A DNA stretch of 32,296 nucleotides from Burkholderiales bacterium (GTDB lineage: Bacteria; Pseudomonadota; Gammaproteobacteria; Burkholderiales; SG8-39): NCBI GenBank assembly GCA_020846575.1, contig JADLDQ010000120.1:1-32296 (forward strand), read 5' to 3'. Under the pieces are notes generated by a model, which saw only the letters and a list, made by a program, of their open reading frames with translations, ran no database searches and had not been told where the DNA came from. This document shows positions 16,163-26,762 of this stretch, piece by piece. A program made the translations under genes and the position numbers. The stretch's first letter is position 1. Every line of letters begins with the position of its first letter.

Positions 16163-17068
16163 ATGAATCCTCGCGACGCGGACCTGCTCGACGAGTTCTG
16201 TGACGCCGTCTGGCTGGAGGATGGGCTTTCCGGGAACACGCTCGAGAGCTATCGACGCGACCTGCGCCAGTTCGCCGATTGGCTTGCCGCCGTGTGCCGC
16301 GGGCCGCTGCTGGAGGTCTCCGAATCCGATGTCGCCGGCTATCTCGCACTTCGTAACCGGGGGTCCGCGGGTGTCAAGGCGGCCACACAGGCGCGCCTGG
16401 TGTCGAGCCTGAGGCGCTTTTACCGGTTCGTGCTCGCGGGCGGCCGCATTGCGCGGGACCCCACCGTACGACTCGACTCCCCGAAGCTGCCGCGTCGCTT
16501 TCCTCGAACGCTGACCGAAGCAGACGTCGAAGCCCTGCTCTTGGCGCCCTCGGCCGATTTCCCGGCCGGGCTGCGCGACCGCGCGATGCTCGAGGTGCTC
16601 TACGCGAGCGGCCTTCGGGTCTCGGAACTGGTGGGCCTCAAGCTCACCGGCCTGGATCTGAACGCGGGGCTGGTCCGGGTATTCGGCAAGGGCGCGCGTG
16701 AGCGTCTGGTCCCGCTGGGCGAGGATGCGGTGGAATGGGTGCGCCGCTATCAGGCCGATGCGAGGCAGGTCTTGCTTCGCGGGCGCTCGAGCGAGTTCGT
16801 GTTCGTGACGGCTCGTGGCGGGCCGATGACGCGGCAGGCCTTCTGGTACCTCATCCGCAGGCACGCTGCTCTCGCCATCCCAGGCAAGCCGCTGTCGCCT
16901 CACACGCTGCGCCACGCTTTCGCCACCCACCTCCTGAACCACGGCGCCGACCTGCGCGCGGTGCAGATGCTGCTCGGGCACGCGGACATCTCCACCACCC
17001 AGATCTACACCCACGTCGCCCGGGAACGCCTCAAGGCGCTGCACGCAAAGCATCACCCCAGGGCTTGA
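16163..17068 (+). CDS. xerD: Site-specific tyrosine recombinase XerD
   Basis: 301 aa. XerD resolves chromosome dimers at dif together with XerC and FtsK. All catalytic residues are present: R152 (SGLRVSEL), K176 (FGKGARER), H247 and R250 (HTLRH), H273 (LLGHADISTTQIY) and the nucleophile Y282. The N-terminal SAM-like core-binding domain (FCDAVWLEDGLSGNTLESY) is intact. XerD is preferred over XerC because of the EDGLSGNTLESYRRDLRQF signature and the length. ATG 16163 gives the usual length; GTG 16106 would add 19 residues. Nothing suggests an integrase of a mobile element: it sits among housekeeping genes and no att-like repeats were found. Confidence 0.93.
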   Translation: MNPRDADLLDEFCDAVWLEDGLSGNTLESYRRDLRQFADWLAAVCRGPLLEVSESDVAGYLALRNRGSAGVKAATQARLVSSLRRFYRFVLAGGRIARDPTVRLDSPKLPRRFPRTLTEADVEALLLAPSADFPAGLRDRAMLEVLYASGLRVSELVGLKLTGLDLNAGLVRVFGKGARERLVPLGEDAVEWVRRYQADARQVLLRGRSSEFVFVTARGGPMTRQAFWYLIRRHAALAIPGKPLSPHTLRHAFATHLLNHGADLRAVQMLLGHADISTTQIYTHVARERLKALHAKHHPRA

Positions 17069-17114
17069 GCCGCCTTTGCTGCGCCCCGCTGGCGCCGTGG
17101 CGGCTGCGCCGCCT

Positions 17115-17471
17115 CTATCCGGTTGCGGTGCGTTCGACGCAAGCGCCCACGCCGCGTGCTTCCGGAACGGCGCCGAACTTGGTGATGCGTACACGAACCC
17201 GCGGAGTCTTGAACTCCTGCACGATCAGCCGTGCGACCCGGTCGGCGAGCGTCTCCACGAGGCCGAAGCGTTCCTCGGCGAGCATCGACTTGACCCGGGC
17301 TGTGACCGCGGCATAGTCGATCGTGTCGCTCACCCGTCCGGTCGTGAACAGAGCCTGCCCGGGCACCTCCAGCTCGATGTTCAGCTCGATGGTCTGCGGC
17401 GCGGCTCTTTCGTGTCGGTGCACGCCGACCCAGGCGGACAAGCGCAGCTCGCGGATGAAGATGGTGTCCAT
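17115..17471 (-). CDS. folB: Dihydroneopterin aldolase
   Basis: 118 aa, the usual length. It cleaves 7,8-dihydroneopterin to 6-hydroxymethyl-dihydropterin and glycolaldehyde in folate synthesis. Signatures are MDTIFIRELRLSAWVGVH at the N-terminus, VSDTIDYAAVTARV in the middle and VETLADRVARLIV with the conserved glutamate. The frame remains open upstream to 17807, but the family starts at MDTIFI, so ATG 17471 is taken. It is divergent from plsY (173-bp gap) and convergent with xerD. Confidence 0.95.
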   Translation of the reverse strand: MDTIFIRELRLSAWVGVHRHERAAPQTIELNIELEVPGQALFTTGRVSDTIDYAAVTARVKSMLAEERFGLVETLADRVARLIVQEFKTPRVRVRITKFGAVPEARGVGACVERTATG

Positions 17472-17644
17472 GGTTCGCCCGCTGCGCGGCGATGGGCAGC
17501 GGGAAGGCGCCTGCGAGACATTAGAATGGTGAATTGTAAGGGAAGCGCTTTTCGCAGTCCCCTGGGCTGCGGATGCGAGACGGGATTGAACTCGCATGCC
17601 TGCCGGGCGCGGTTCCAGCGGGGTGCGCGGCGGCTTTCGATGAC

Positions 17645-18241
17645 ATGGTCGAGACTGCACTGATACTTGTGGCCTATCTCGTGGGGTCGCTCTCCTTCGC
17701 GATGATCGTGAGCCGTGCCTTGGGCCTGCCGGACCCCCGCTCCTACGGTTCGGGTAACCCGGGCGCGACCAACGTGCTGCGTACCGGCAGGCGGGTTGCG
17801 GCGGCACTCACGCTCATGGGCGACGCAGGCAAGGGATGGCTGGCCATCGTCCTCGCGCGGGCGGTGCCGCCGGAATGGAACGTCGCCAACTGGACCATCG
17901 CGGCCGTCGCTCTGGCTGCGTTTGCCGGCCATCTGTGGCCGATCCTGTTCCGCTTCCAGGGTGGTAAGGGCGTCGCAACGGCAGCCGGTGTTCTGCTTGC
18001 CCTGGACCTTCGCCTGGGCATCGGCACCGTTCTCACCTGGCTGATCGTCGCCGCGATCTTCCGCGTCTCCTCTCTGGCCGCCCTGGCAGCGGCAGTGTTC
18101 GCGCCGCTGTGGTGCTTCTGGCTCATGGGACTCAATGCGATCACCGGCGCGATCGCGGTCATCGCGCTGTTGCTCATCTGGCGACACAGGGCCAACATCC
18201 GCCGCCTTCTGTCCGCAGAGGAGCGCAGGATGGGCGAGTAG
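17645..18241 (+). CDS. plsY: Acyl-phosphate:glycerol-3-phosphate acyltransferase
   Basis: 198-aa integral membrane enzyme that acylates glycerol-3-phosphate at sn-1 using acyl-phosphate, the first step of phospholipid synthesis. The three family motifs are present: SYGSGNPGATNVLR, GDAGKGWLAI and FQGGKGVATAAG. There are several hydrophobic helices. The reading frame is open back to 17573, but MVETALILVAYLVGS is the typical PlsY start, so ATG 17645 is preferred. It is convergent with tsaD; the 83 bp between them shows no clear terminator. Confidence 0.95.
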   Translation: MVETALILVAYLVGSLSFAMIVSRALGLPDPRSYGSGNPGATNVLRTGRRVAAALTLMGDAGKGWLAIVLARAVPPEWNVANWTIAAVALAAFAGHLWPILFRFQGGKGVATAAGVLLALDLRLGIGTVLTWLIVAAIFRVSSLAALAAAVFAPLWCFWLMGLNAITGAIAVIALLLIWRHRANIRRLLSAEERRMGE

Positions 18242-18324
18242 CCGGGCAGGATGCCGGATCAGGTCTGAGTTCGTCGCCAGGGCGTTCGCGCGGCTTCGCC
18301 GCGAGCGTACCGGCGCGCCAGGCT

Positions 18325-19347
18325 TCAGGGCTGACCCAGCTCCCAGCGCGGGCGCACGCCGAAGCCGTATCCCCTGCGTTCGCCTGCACCCGCACCCGCA
18401 TCCTGCGTCAGGTGCAAGGCGCCCGCCAGAGCGATCATGGCGCCGTTATCGGTGCAGAATTCGAGCGGAGGGTAGAAGACGCGGAAGCCGTTTCGGGCTG
18501 CGGACGTGTCGAGCGAGGCGCGCAGAGTGAGGTTGGCTCCGACACCGCCTGCCACGACCAGAGCGTCCAGCCCGGTCGCTTCCAGCGCCCGCAGGCACTT
18601 GGCGCACAGCACCTCGACGACCGCCTCCTGGAACGAGGCGGCTATATCGGCCCGGTGCTCTTCGAGCGGGGAGGCCGACCTGCAGGCGAGCAGCACGGCG
18701 GTCTTGAGGCCGCTGAAACTGAAGTCAAGATCGTTCGAATTGAGCATCGGCCTCGGAAACGGGTACCGCGCCGCGTTTCCCCGCTGGGCGAGCGCGGCCA
18801 GCGCCGGACCTCCCGGGTAGGGCAGGCCCAGCAGCTTCGCCGTCTTGTCAAAGGCCTCCCCGGCGGCGTCGTCCTGTGTCTCGCCCAGGAGCGCGTACCT
18901 GCCCACGCCGTCCACACGCATCAGTTGGGTGTGGCCTCCGGAGACCAGCAGGGCGACGAAAGGAAAGCGCGGCGCTGCGGGAGCGAGCAGGGGCGACAGC
19001 AGGTGCCCCTCCAGGTGGTGTATGGCGATTGCAGGCACGGAAAGGCCGTACGCGAGCGCGTTGGCGATACCCGCGCCGACCAGGAGCGCACCGGCGAGAC
19101 CTGGCCCTTCGGTATAGGCAATCGCATCGATGGCGCAGGGCGTGCGCCCGGCCTGGGCCAGCACCCGCACGAGCAGCGGTAGCAGGCGCCGGATGTGGTC
19201 GCGCGACGCCAGCTCGGGCACCACGCCACCGTAGTCATGGTGCAGTTCGACTTGCGAATGCAGGGCATGGGCCAGCAGACCGGCCTGGCTGTCGTAGAGT
19301 GCGACGCCGGTCTCGTCGCAGGAGGTTTCCAATCCCAGTACCAGCAT
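18325..19347 (-). CDS. tsaD: tRNA N6-threonylcarbamoyladenosine synthase, TsaD
   Basis: 340 aa. It transfers the threonylcarbamoyl group to A37 of ANN-decoding tRNAs, working with TsaB, TsaC and TsaE. The N-terminus MLVLGLETSCDETGVALYD is canonical, metal-binding H111 and H115 are in HHLEGH, and VSGGHTQL and GGVGANLTLR are present. Upstream in-frame codons to 19518 are not conserved, so ATG 19347 is used. It is divergent from rpsU, as in many beta/gammaproteobacteria. Confidence 0.96.
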   Translation of the reverse strand: MLVLGLETSCDETGVALYDSQAGLLAHALHSQVELHHDYGGVVPELASRDHIRRLLPLLVRVLAQAGRTPCAIDAIAYTEGPGLAGALLVGAGIANALAYGLSVPAIAIHHLEGHLLSPLLAPAAPRFPFVALLVSGGHTQLMRVDGVGRYALLGETQDDAAGEAFDKTAKLLGLPYPGGPALAALAQRGNAARYPFPRPMLNSNDLDFSFSGLKTAVLLACRSASPLEEHRADIAASFQEAVVEVLCAKCLRALEATGLDALVVAGGVGANLTLRASLDTSAARNGFRVFYPPLEFCTDNGAMIALAGALHLTQDAGAGAGERRGYGFGVRPRWELGQP

Positions 19348-19706
19348 GGGCTCATCCGTGAGGAAGGTCGGGGACGCCAAGGGCGTGAGCGCCGCTGAGA
19401 CATCGCGCCAGCCGAAGCGCGCACCCCGGAAGATCGCGACTGGGTGCGTCGCAGCCCGGCAATGCCGGCGCACGCGCCAGATGCCCGCCCTCGGGGCGCC
19501 GGCCCGGACCGGGTGCATTCACCAAGCCATGCATTATCAGTGAGTTAGCCTCGCTACACCAGCCCGGGCGGCCGGGGTGCACTCGCTGTGGGAGGCGTAT
19601 GTATCCCGCGCGTGCGAACTGGGAATGGCCGGCAGGCCGAGGGCACGTTACAATCATCGGCTCACCAGACCCCTGTGTCACCCAATTTCGCAAGGAAATC
19701 CGCCGC
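19348..19706. other. 359-bp divergent region between tsaD and rpsU
   Basis: No gene. It probably holds both promoters. For rpsU, TACAAT (19649-19654, plus strand) lies 52 bp before the start but has no good -35. For tsaD, GATAAT on the minus strand (19533-19538) is a possible -10, also without a convincing -35. An AAGGAAA ribosome site precedes rpsU. Confidence 0.4.
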
Positions 19707-19919
19707 ATGCCGACAGTCCGCGTGAAGGAGAACGAGCCGTTTGAAGTGGCCCTTCGCCGTTTCAAGCGCACGGTCGAAAAGACCGGGCTGCTCACCGAGC
19801 TTCGTGCCCGTGAGTTCTACGAAAAGCCCACCGCGCTTCGCAAGAGAAAGCTCGCCGCCGCCATCAAGCGCCACTACAAGCGCCTGCGCAGCCAGACGCT
19901 CCCTCCAAAGCTGTACTGA
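19707..19919 (+). CDS. rpsU: 30S ribosomal protein S21
   Basis: 70 aa, standard length. It is a small basic 30S protein involved in initiation on natural mRNAs. MPTVRVKENEPFEVALRRF is the standard S21 start, with the basic tail RKRKLAAAIKRHYKRLR. ATG 19707 has AAGGAAA 9-15 nt upstream. It is the first gene of the macromolecular-synthesis cluster rpsU-yqeY-dnaG-rpoD. Confidence 0.98.
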   Translation: MPTVRVKENEPFEVALRRFKRTVEKTGLLTELRAREFYEKPTALRKRKLAAAIKRHYKRLRSQTLPPKLY

Positions 19920-20029
19920 TTTCCCCGGCGGCGGGGGTCGCGCCTGCCGACCTCGAACAGCCTCCGGCTTCGACCAGGCCGATCCAGCGGGTCCAGCCAG
20001 AAATCCAACCCTTACCTGGTGGCGGTTTC

Positions 20030-20476
20030 GTGTCCCTGAAGCAGCGGATCACCGATGACATGAAGGCGGCGATGCGCAGCAGGGACGCTGCGCGTCTGTC
20101 CTGCATTCGCATGCTGCTTGCGGCGATCAAGCAGAAGGAGATCGACGACAGGGTCGAGTTGAACGATACCGATGTGCTTGCGACCGTCGAAAGGCTCGTC
20201 AAGCAGCGCAGGGAGTCGATCGCCCAGTTCCAGGCGGCAGGGCGTCGAGACCTGGTGGATGCCGAGACCTTCGAAGTCGATGTGCTGACGGGCTATTTGC
20301 CGCAGCGGCTCTCCGAGGGAGAGATTGCGGCTGACGTGGCGACTGCCGTTGCCGAAACGGGCGCTGCGACGGCGCGCGACATGGGCAAGGTCATGGCGCT
20401 GCTCAAGATGCGCCTCGCCGGTCGGGCGGACATGAGCACCGTATCATCGCTGTTGAAGGCTCGTCTGGGACGCTGA
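20030..20476 (+). CDS. yqeY: GatB/YqeY-domain protein
   Basis: 148 aa. It is related to the tail domain of the GatB subunit of Glu-tRNA amidotransferase. The stand-alone protein has no settled function, though a tRNA-binding role is often assumed. MSLKQRITDDMKAAMRSRD is the typical start and LKMRLAGRADMSTVSSLLKA the typical C-terminal helix. The start codon is GTG 20030; the next ATG at 20060 would remove conserved residues. It lies between rpsU and dnaG, its usual place. Confidence 0.93.
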   Translation: MSLKQRITDDMKAAMRSRDAARLSCIRMLLAAIKQKEIDDRVELNDTDVLATVERLVKQRRESIAQFQAAGRRDLVDAETFEVDVLTGYLPQRLSEGEIAADVATAVAETGAATARDMGKVMALLKMRLAGRADMSTVSSLLKARLGR

Positions 20477-20672
20477 ACCGACCCGAGACTCCGCCGGCCC
20501 GGTCCCACGCGCTGATTTCACATTCGGGGCTGGCACGAATTTCGCGGCTTGCGTATTCCGGTGGATGGCCTATAACGGGTGTCCGCCCGCACATGAACAC
20601 CGGCATGCGCCGGTCCCCGAGTCATGTGGCGGGCTTGCCATTCACGTGCGCTGGCGGCGCGCAACTCGCGAC

Positions 20673-22424
20673 TTGATACCGGATTCGTTCAAGCAGGACC
20701 TGCTGAATCGCGTCGATCTCGTCGGCCTGATCGAGCGCTACTTGCCGCTCAAGAAGAGCGGCGCGAACTTCACTGCCTGTTGCCCGTTTCACAACGAGAA
20801 GACGCCTTCCTTCAACGTCAGTCCGGCCAAGCAGTTCTACCACTGCTTCGGCTGCGGTGCGAGCGGGAACGCCATCTCCTTCCTCATGGAGTACCAGGGG
20901 CTGGGCTTCGTGGAAGCGGTGCGGGAACTGGCGCAGTCTATGGGCATGAAGCTGCCCCAAGTGGAGACCGGTGCGATGACCCCCGCCGGTCCCGACCTTC
21001 ACGAAATCCTCGACCGGGCCGCGCAGTATTACCGTGAGAGTCTCAGGGATTCGCAGCGCGCGATCGATTACCTCAAGGGTCGAGGCCTCAGCGGAAAGGT
21101 CGCCGCGCGCTTCGGCCTGGGCTATGCGCCCCATGCCTGGCAGAACCTGCAGACGGTGTTTGCCGATTACACCGGTCAGGCGGTGAAGGATGCGGGCCTG
21201 GTGGTTGCGGGCGAGGGCGGCCGGTGCTACGACAGGTTCCGGGACCGGATCGTGTTTCCCATCCTCAACCATCGGGGCGCGATCATCGGATTCGGAGGGC
21301 GCGTGCTCGGGGCCGGGGAGCCGAAATACCTCAACTCGCCGGAAACGCCGCTGTTCGAGAAGGGGCGCGAGCTCTACGGATTGTGGCAGGCGCGCAACGC
21401 AATCCGCGCTCGCGGTCGAGTCATCGTCGTCGAAGGCTACATGGATGTCATCGCGCTCGCGCAGCACGGCGTCGAGTACGCGGTGGCCACGCTTGGCACC
21501 GCCACGTCCGCGGTTCATGTGCAGAAGCTGTTCCGGCAGACGGACGAGATCGTGTTCTGCTTCGACGGCGACGCCGCCGGCCGGCGCGCCGCCTGGCACG
21601 CCCTGGAGGTGGTGCTCCCGGAACTCACCGATCGCAGGCTGGCCCGATTTCTGATGCTTCCCGTCGAGGACGACCCCGACAGCTACGTGCGTGCGCGCGG
21701 AGCGGCGGCCTTCGAGGAGGCGCTGGATCGGGCGCCGGCCCTGTCGGAGTTCGTGTTCGCGGAGCTGCGCGGCCGCACCGACATGAAGACGCTCGAGGGG
21801 CGATCGAAGCTGCTCGCCGAAGCCGGGTCGCTGGTGAAGAAGGTGGGGGCGCCGGCGTTGCGGCTGCAGCTCTGCATGCGCCTCGCGCAGGAGACGGGCA
21901 TGCCTTTGGCGGAGGTCGCGCGGCTCACGGATACGCGCTCGTTCTCCGCTGGCGGCCGGCCGGCGCCGCCGAGGGGAGGCGGGCGCTCTCCCGCACGCTC
22001 GATGGAATGGCAGATTCTGCTTCGGCTGATGGTCAACCCCGGCTTTGCAACCCGGGTGCGGGTCGAGTTTCTGGACCCGGACAGCCCGGACACCGAACCC
22101 CTGCTTGCGTTCCTCGATTTTGCCGAGTCATTGCCGGGGCCGAACCTCGAGCCCCAGCTCATCGAGCGTTTCCGCGATACCCGCTTCGAGGCTTACTTCG
22201 ACAGCCTGTTCAGGCAGATGCGGGTCCTCGACCTGCAGCCGGAAGACGCCGAGGGCTACCTGCTGGATGCCCTGCCGCGCATCGAGCAAGGCCACGTGCG
22301 CAGGTGCATCGAGCAACTGAACGCCAAGGGCACGGCCGGCGGCCTGGATGCCGAAGAAGCCGACCAGCTCAGGCACCTGACCGCAAGGCTGCGTGACCTC
22401 GACCGACCCGGTGCGGGGCTCTAA
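20673..22424 (+). CDS. dnaG: DNA primase
   Basis: 583 aa. It makes RNA primers at the replication fork. The N-terminal zinc ribbon has ligands C37, H40, C58 and C61 (CPFHNEKTPSF; HCFGCGASGN). The catalytic core has the TOPRIM motif VVEGYMDVIALAQHG (E254) and FCFDGDAAGRRAA. A C-terminal helical domain would bind DnaB. The frame is open from 20565, but the first 36 residues look non-native. TTG 20673 gives the family start (M)IPDSFKQDLLNRVDLVGLI. No strong Shine-Dalgarno sequence precedes it. TTGCGT-16 bp-TATAAC at 20549-20576 could be an internal promoter. Confidence 0.95.
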   Translation: MIPDSFKQDLLNRVDLVGLIERYLPLKKSGANFTACCPFHNEKTPSFNVSPAKQFYHCFGCGASGNAISFLMEYQGLGFVEAVRELAQSMGMKLPQVETGAMTPAGPDLHEILDRAAQYYRESLRDSQRAIDYLKGRGLSGKVAARFGLGYAPHAWQNLQTVFADYTGQAVKDAGLVVAGEGGRCYDRFRDRIVFPILNHRGAIIGFGGRVLGAGEPKYLNSPETPLFEKGRELYGLWQARNAIRARGRVIVVEGYMDVIALAQHGVEYAVATLGTATSAVHVQKLFRQTDEIVFCFDGDAAGRRAAWHALEVVLPELTDRRLARFLMLPVEDDPDSYVRARGAAAFEEALDRAPALSEFVFAELRGRTDMKTLEGRSKLLAEAGSLVKKVGAPALRLQLCMRLAQETGMPLAEVARLTDTRSFSAGGRPAPPRGGGRSPARSMEWQILLRLMVNPGFATRVRVEFLDPDSPDTEPLLAFLDFAESLPGPNLEPQLIERFRDTRFEAYFDSLFRQMRVLDLQPEDAEGYLLDALPRIEQGHVRRCIEQLNAKGTAGGLDAEEADQLRHLTARLRDLDRPGAGL

Positions 22425-22427
22425 CTG

Positions 22428-22436
22428 TGATATAAT
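22428..22436 (+). promoter_or_regulatory. Extended -10 promoter of rpoD
   Basis: TGATATAAT is a TG-n extended -10 directly joined to a perfect TATAAT (22431-22436), beginning 3 bp after the dnaG stop codon. No good -35 is seen at the right distance, as expected for extended -10 promoters. Transcription would start near 22443, giving a leader of about 70 nt with an A/T-rich patch (AACTTATTAATTTTTAAGG). It would let rpoD be expressed independently of rpsU-dnaG. Confidence 0.65.
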
Positions 22437-22511
22437 ACTCGGTTCGCACATCGCCCAGAACTTATTAATTTTTAAGGCTTTTCCCGCAAACTCGCACACA
22501 CAGGACCCACC

Positions 22512-25076
<2,565 letters not shown>

Positions 25077-25229
25077 TGCGAAGCGCCGCGCAGGCGGCCG
25101 CGTCGAGTCCTGCGGCGATCCGTGGGCGTCCGAGCACCGGGCGCGCCGCCGCAGGCGCGCGGCCGCAGGCGTGCAACCGCAGGCAGACACCCTGCGGTGC
25201 GGCGGCGGGGTAGAGGTGTCGCGCCGGGG

Positions 25230-26639
25230 ATGAGTTCCTGCGATTACGACCTTTTCGTCATCGGTGGCGGATCGGGCGGCGTGCGCGCCAGCCGCATCGC
25301 CGCCGGGTTCGGGGCGAAGGTCGGTGTCGCCGAGCAGTACCGATACGGCGGCACCTGCGTCATACGCGGCTGCGTCCCGAAGAAGCTCCTGGTCTACGCC
25401 GCCCACTTTCGCGAGGATTTCGAGGACGCCGCCGGATTCGGCTGGCGCCTGGAAGGCGCACGGTTTTCCTGGCCGGACCTGATCGAAGCGAAGAACCGCG
25501 AAATCGGCCGGCTGGAGGGTGTCTATGTCCGGCTGCTCGAAGAATGCGGGGTGCGCCCGCTTCGCGGACGGGCGACGCTGCTCGATGCGCACGCGCTGGA
25601 CGTGTCCGGGCAGCGCATCATCGCGGCCAATATCCTGGTCGCGACCGGCGGCTGGCCGCACGTGCCCGGCATCCCCGGAGCCGAGCACTGCATCACGTCC
25701 AACGAGGCCTTCGAGCTGCCCGAACTGCCGCGGCGCATCCTGATCGTCGGCGGCGGCTACATCGCGGTGGAATTCGCCGGCATTTTCCACGGCCTTGGAT
25801 CCGAAGTGACGCTGTGCTATCGCGGCGAACAGATCCTGAGGGGTTTCGACAGCGGGGTCCGGCAGCACCTGTCGCGGGAGATCGCCAGGAAGGGCATTCG
25901 GGTGCTGTTGCGATCCGAGGTGACTGCGGTGGAACGCTCGGACGATGGATCACTCCTCGCCCGCATCGCCGGCGTCGCGGGCATCGCGTCAAGCCGGTGC
26001 GACGCGGTGATGTGCGCCACGGGACGCCGGCCTTCGACGCGGGGGCTCGGTCTGGAGAATGCCGGCGTGCGTCTCGACGCCCAGGGCGGGGTGGTGGTCG
26101 ACCCGTACGGCCGAAGCAACGTGAGCCACATATTCGCCGTCGGTGACGTGACCAACCGGATCGCGCTCACGCCTGTCGCGATCCGCGAGGGCCAGGTCGT
26201 TGCAACGACGCTGTTTGGCGGAGGCCACGCCGTGCCCGTTGACCACGAGTCGGTGCCGTCGGCGGTGTTCAGCCAACCCCCGGTGGGCACCGTGGGGCTG
26301 AGCGAAGAAGACGCGGTGGAGCGCTTCGGAGAGGTCGATATCTACCAGGCGGAGTTCCGCCCGCTCAAGCACACGCTGACCGGCCGCGAGGAGCGTACCC
26401 TGATGAAACTGGTGGTGGAGCCGGGTACGCAACGGGTGCTGGGCGCCCACATGGTCGGCGCCGACGCACCCGAGGTGATCCAGGGCATCGCCATCTCGGT
26501 CAAGGCCGGGCTCACCAAGCAGCAGTTCGACGCCACTGTCGGGATCCATCCCACGGCTGCGGAGGAATTCGTCACGATGCGCGCCAAGCGCGTCTCAAGT
26601 CGCGCCGCGGCGGTCCGTGGTAGCGGCCAACCGGTATAA
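25230..26639 (+). CDS. gor: Glutathione-disulfide reductase
   Basis: 469 aa, FAD- and NADPH-dependent. It keeps glutathione reduced in the cytoplasm. The redox-active disulfide is C43/C48 in GGTCVIRGCVPKK, the glutathione reductase form. FAD motif: YDLFVIGGGSGGVRASRIA. NAD(P) motif: RRILIVGGGYIAVEFAGIF. C-terminal catalytic His-Glu: GIHPTAAEE. ATG 25230 begins the conserved sequence; the in-frame region back to 25122 is arginine-rich and unlikely to be coding. It follows rpoD by 153 bp. Its stop codon overlaps the -10 box of the next tRNA. Confidence 0.93.
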   Translation: MSSCDYDLFVIGGGSGGVRASRIAAGFGAKVGVAEQYRYGGTCVIRGCVPKKLLVYAAHFREDFEDAAGFGWRLEGARFSWPDLIEAKNREIGRLEGVYVRLLEECGVRPLRGRATLLDAHALDVSGQRIIAANILVATGGWPHVPGIPGAEHCITSNEAFELPELPRRILIVGGGYIAVEFAGIFHGLGSEVTLCYRGEQILRGFDSGVRQHLSREIARKGIRVLLRSEVTAVERSDDGSLLARIAGVAGIASSRCDAVMCATGRRPSTRGLGLENAGVRLDAQGGVVVDPYGRSNVSHIFAVGDVTNRIALTPVAIREGQVVATTLFGGGHAVPVDHESVPSAVFSQPPVGTVGLSEEDAVERFGEVDIYQAEFRPLKHTLTGREERTLMKLVVEPGTQRVLGAHMVGADAPEVIQGIAISVKAGLTKQQFDATVGIHPTAAEEFVTMRAKRVSSRAAAVRGSGQPV

Positions 26640-26640
26640 T
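26635..26640 (+). promoter_or_regulatory. -10 element of the CAT-tRNA promoter, overlapping the gor stop
   Basis: A perfect TATAAT whose internal TAA (26637-26639) is the gor stop codon. It lies 25 bp before the tRNA. The predicted start is near 26647. No convincing -35 is present at 16-18 bp. Confidence 0.5.
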
Positions 26641-26665
26641 TGCCGCAGCGCCGAACCGACCCCCG

Positions 26666-26739
26666 GGGCCTGTAGCTCAGCCGGTTAGAGCAGAGGACTC
26701 ATAATCCTTTGGTCCCTGGTTCGAATCCAGGCAGGCCCA
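26666..26739 (+). tRNA. tRNA with anticodon CAT, probably tRNA-Ile2 (lysidine-modified)
   Basis: Acceptor GGGCCTG pairs with CAGGCCC. D arm GCTC/GAGC, anticodon stem GAGGA/TCCTT with loop CTCATAA, T arm CCTGG-TTCGAAT-CCAGG, discriminator A. The CAT anticodon fits elongator Met or Ile2. C4-G69 and C5-G68 in the acceptor stem match what is known of TilS recognition in E. coli, which favours Ile2. The genome encodes ACC then G, so the terminal CCA is incomplete and must be finished by tRNA nucleotidyltransferase. This is unlike the tRNA-Thr at 5736. Confidence 0.9.
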
Positions 26740-26762
26740 CCGAACCATCCGGATCCCGCCCC

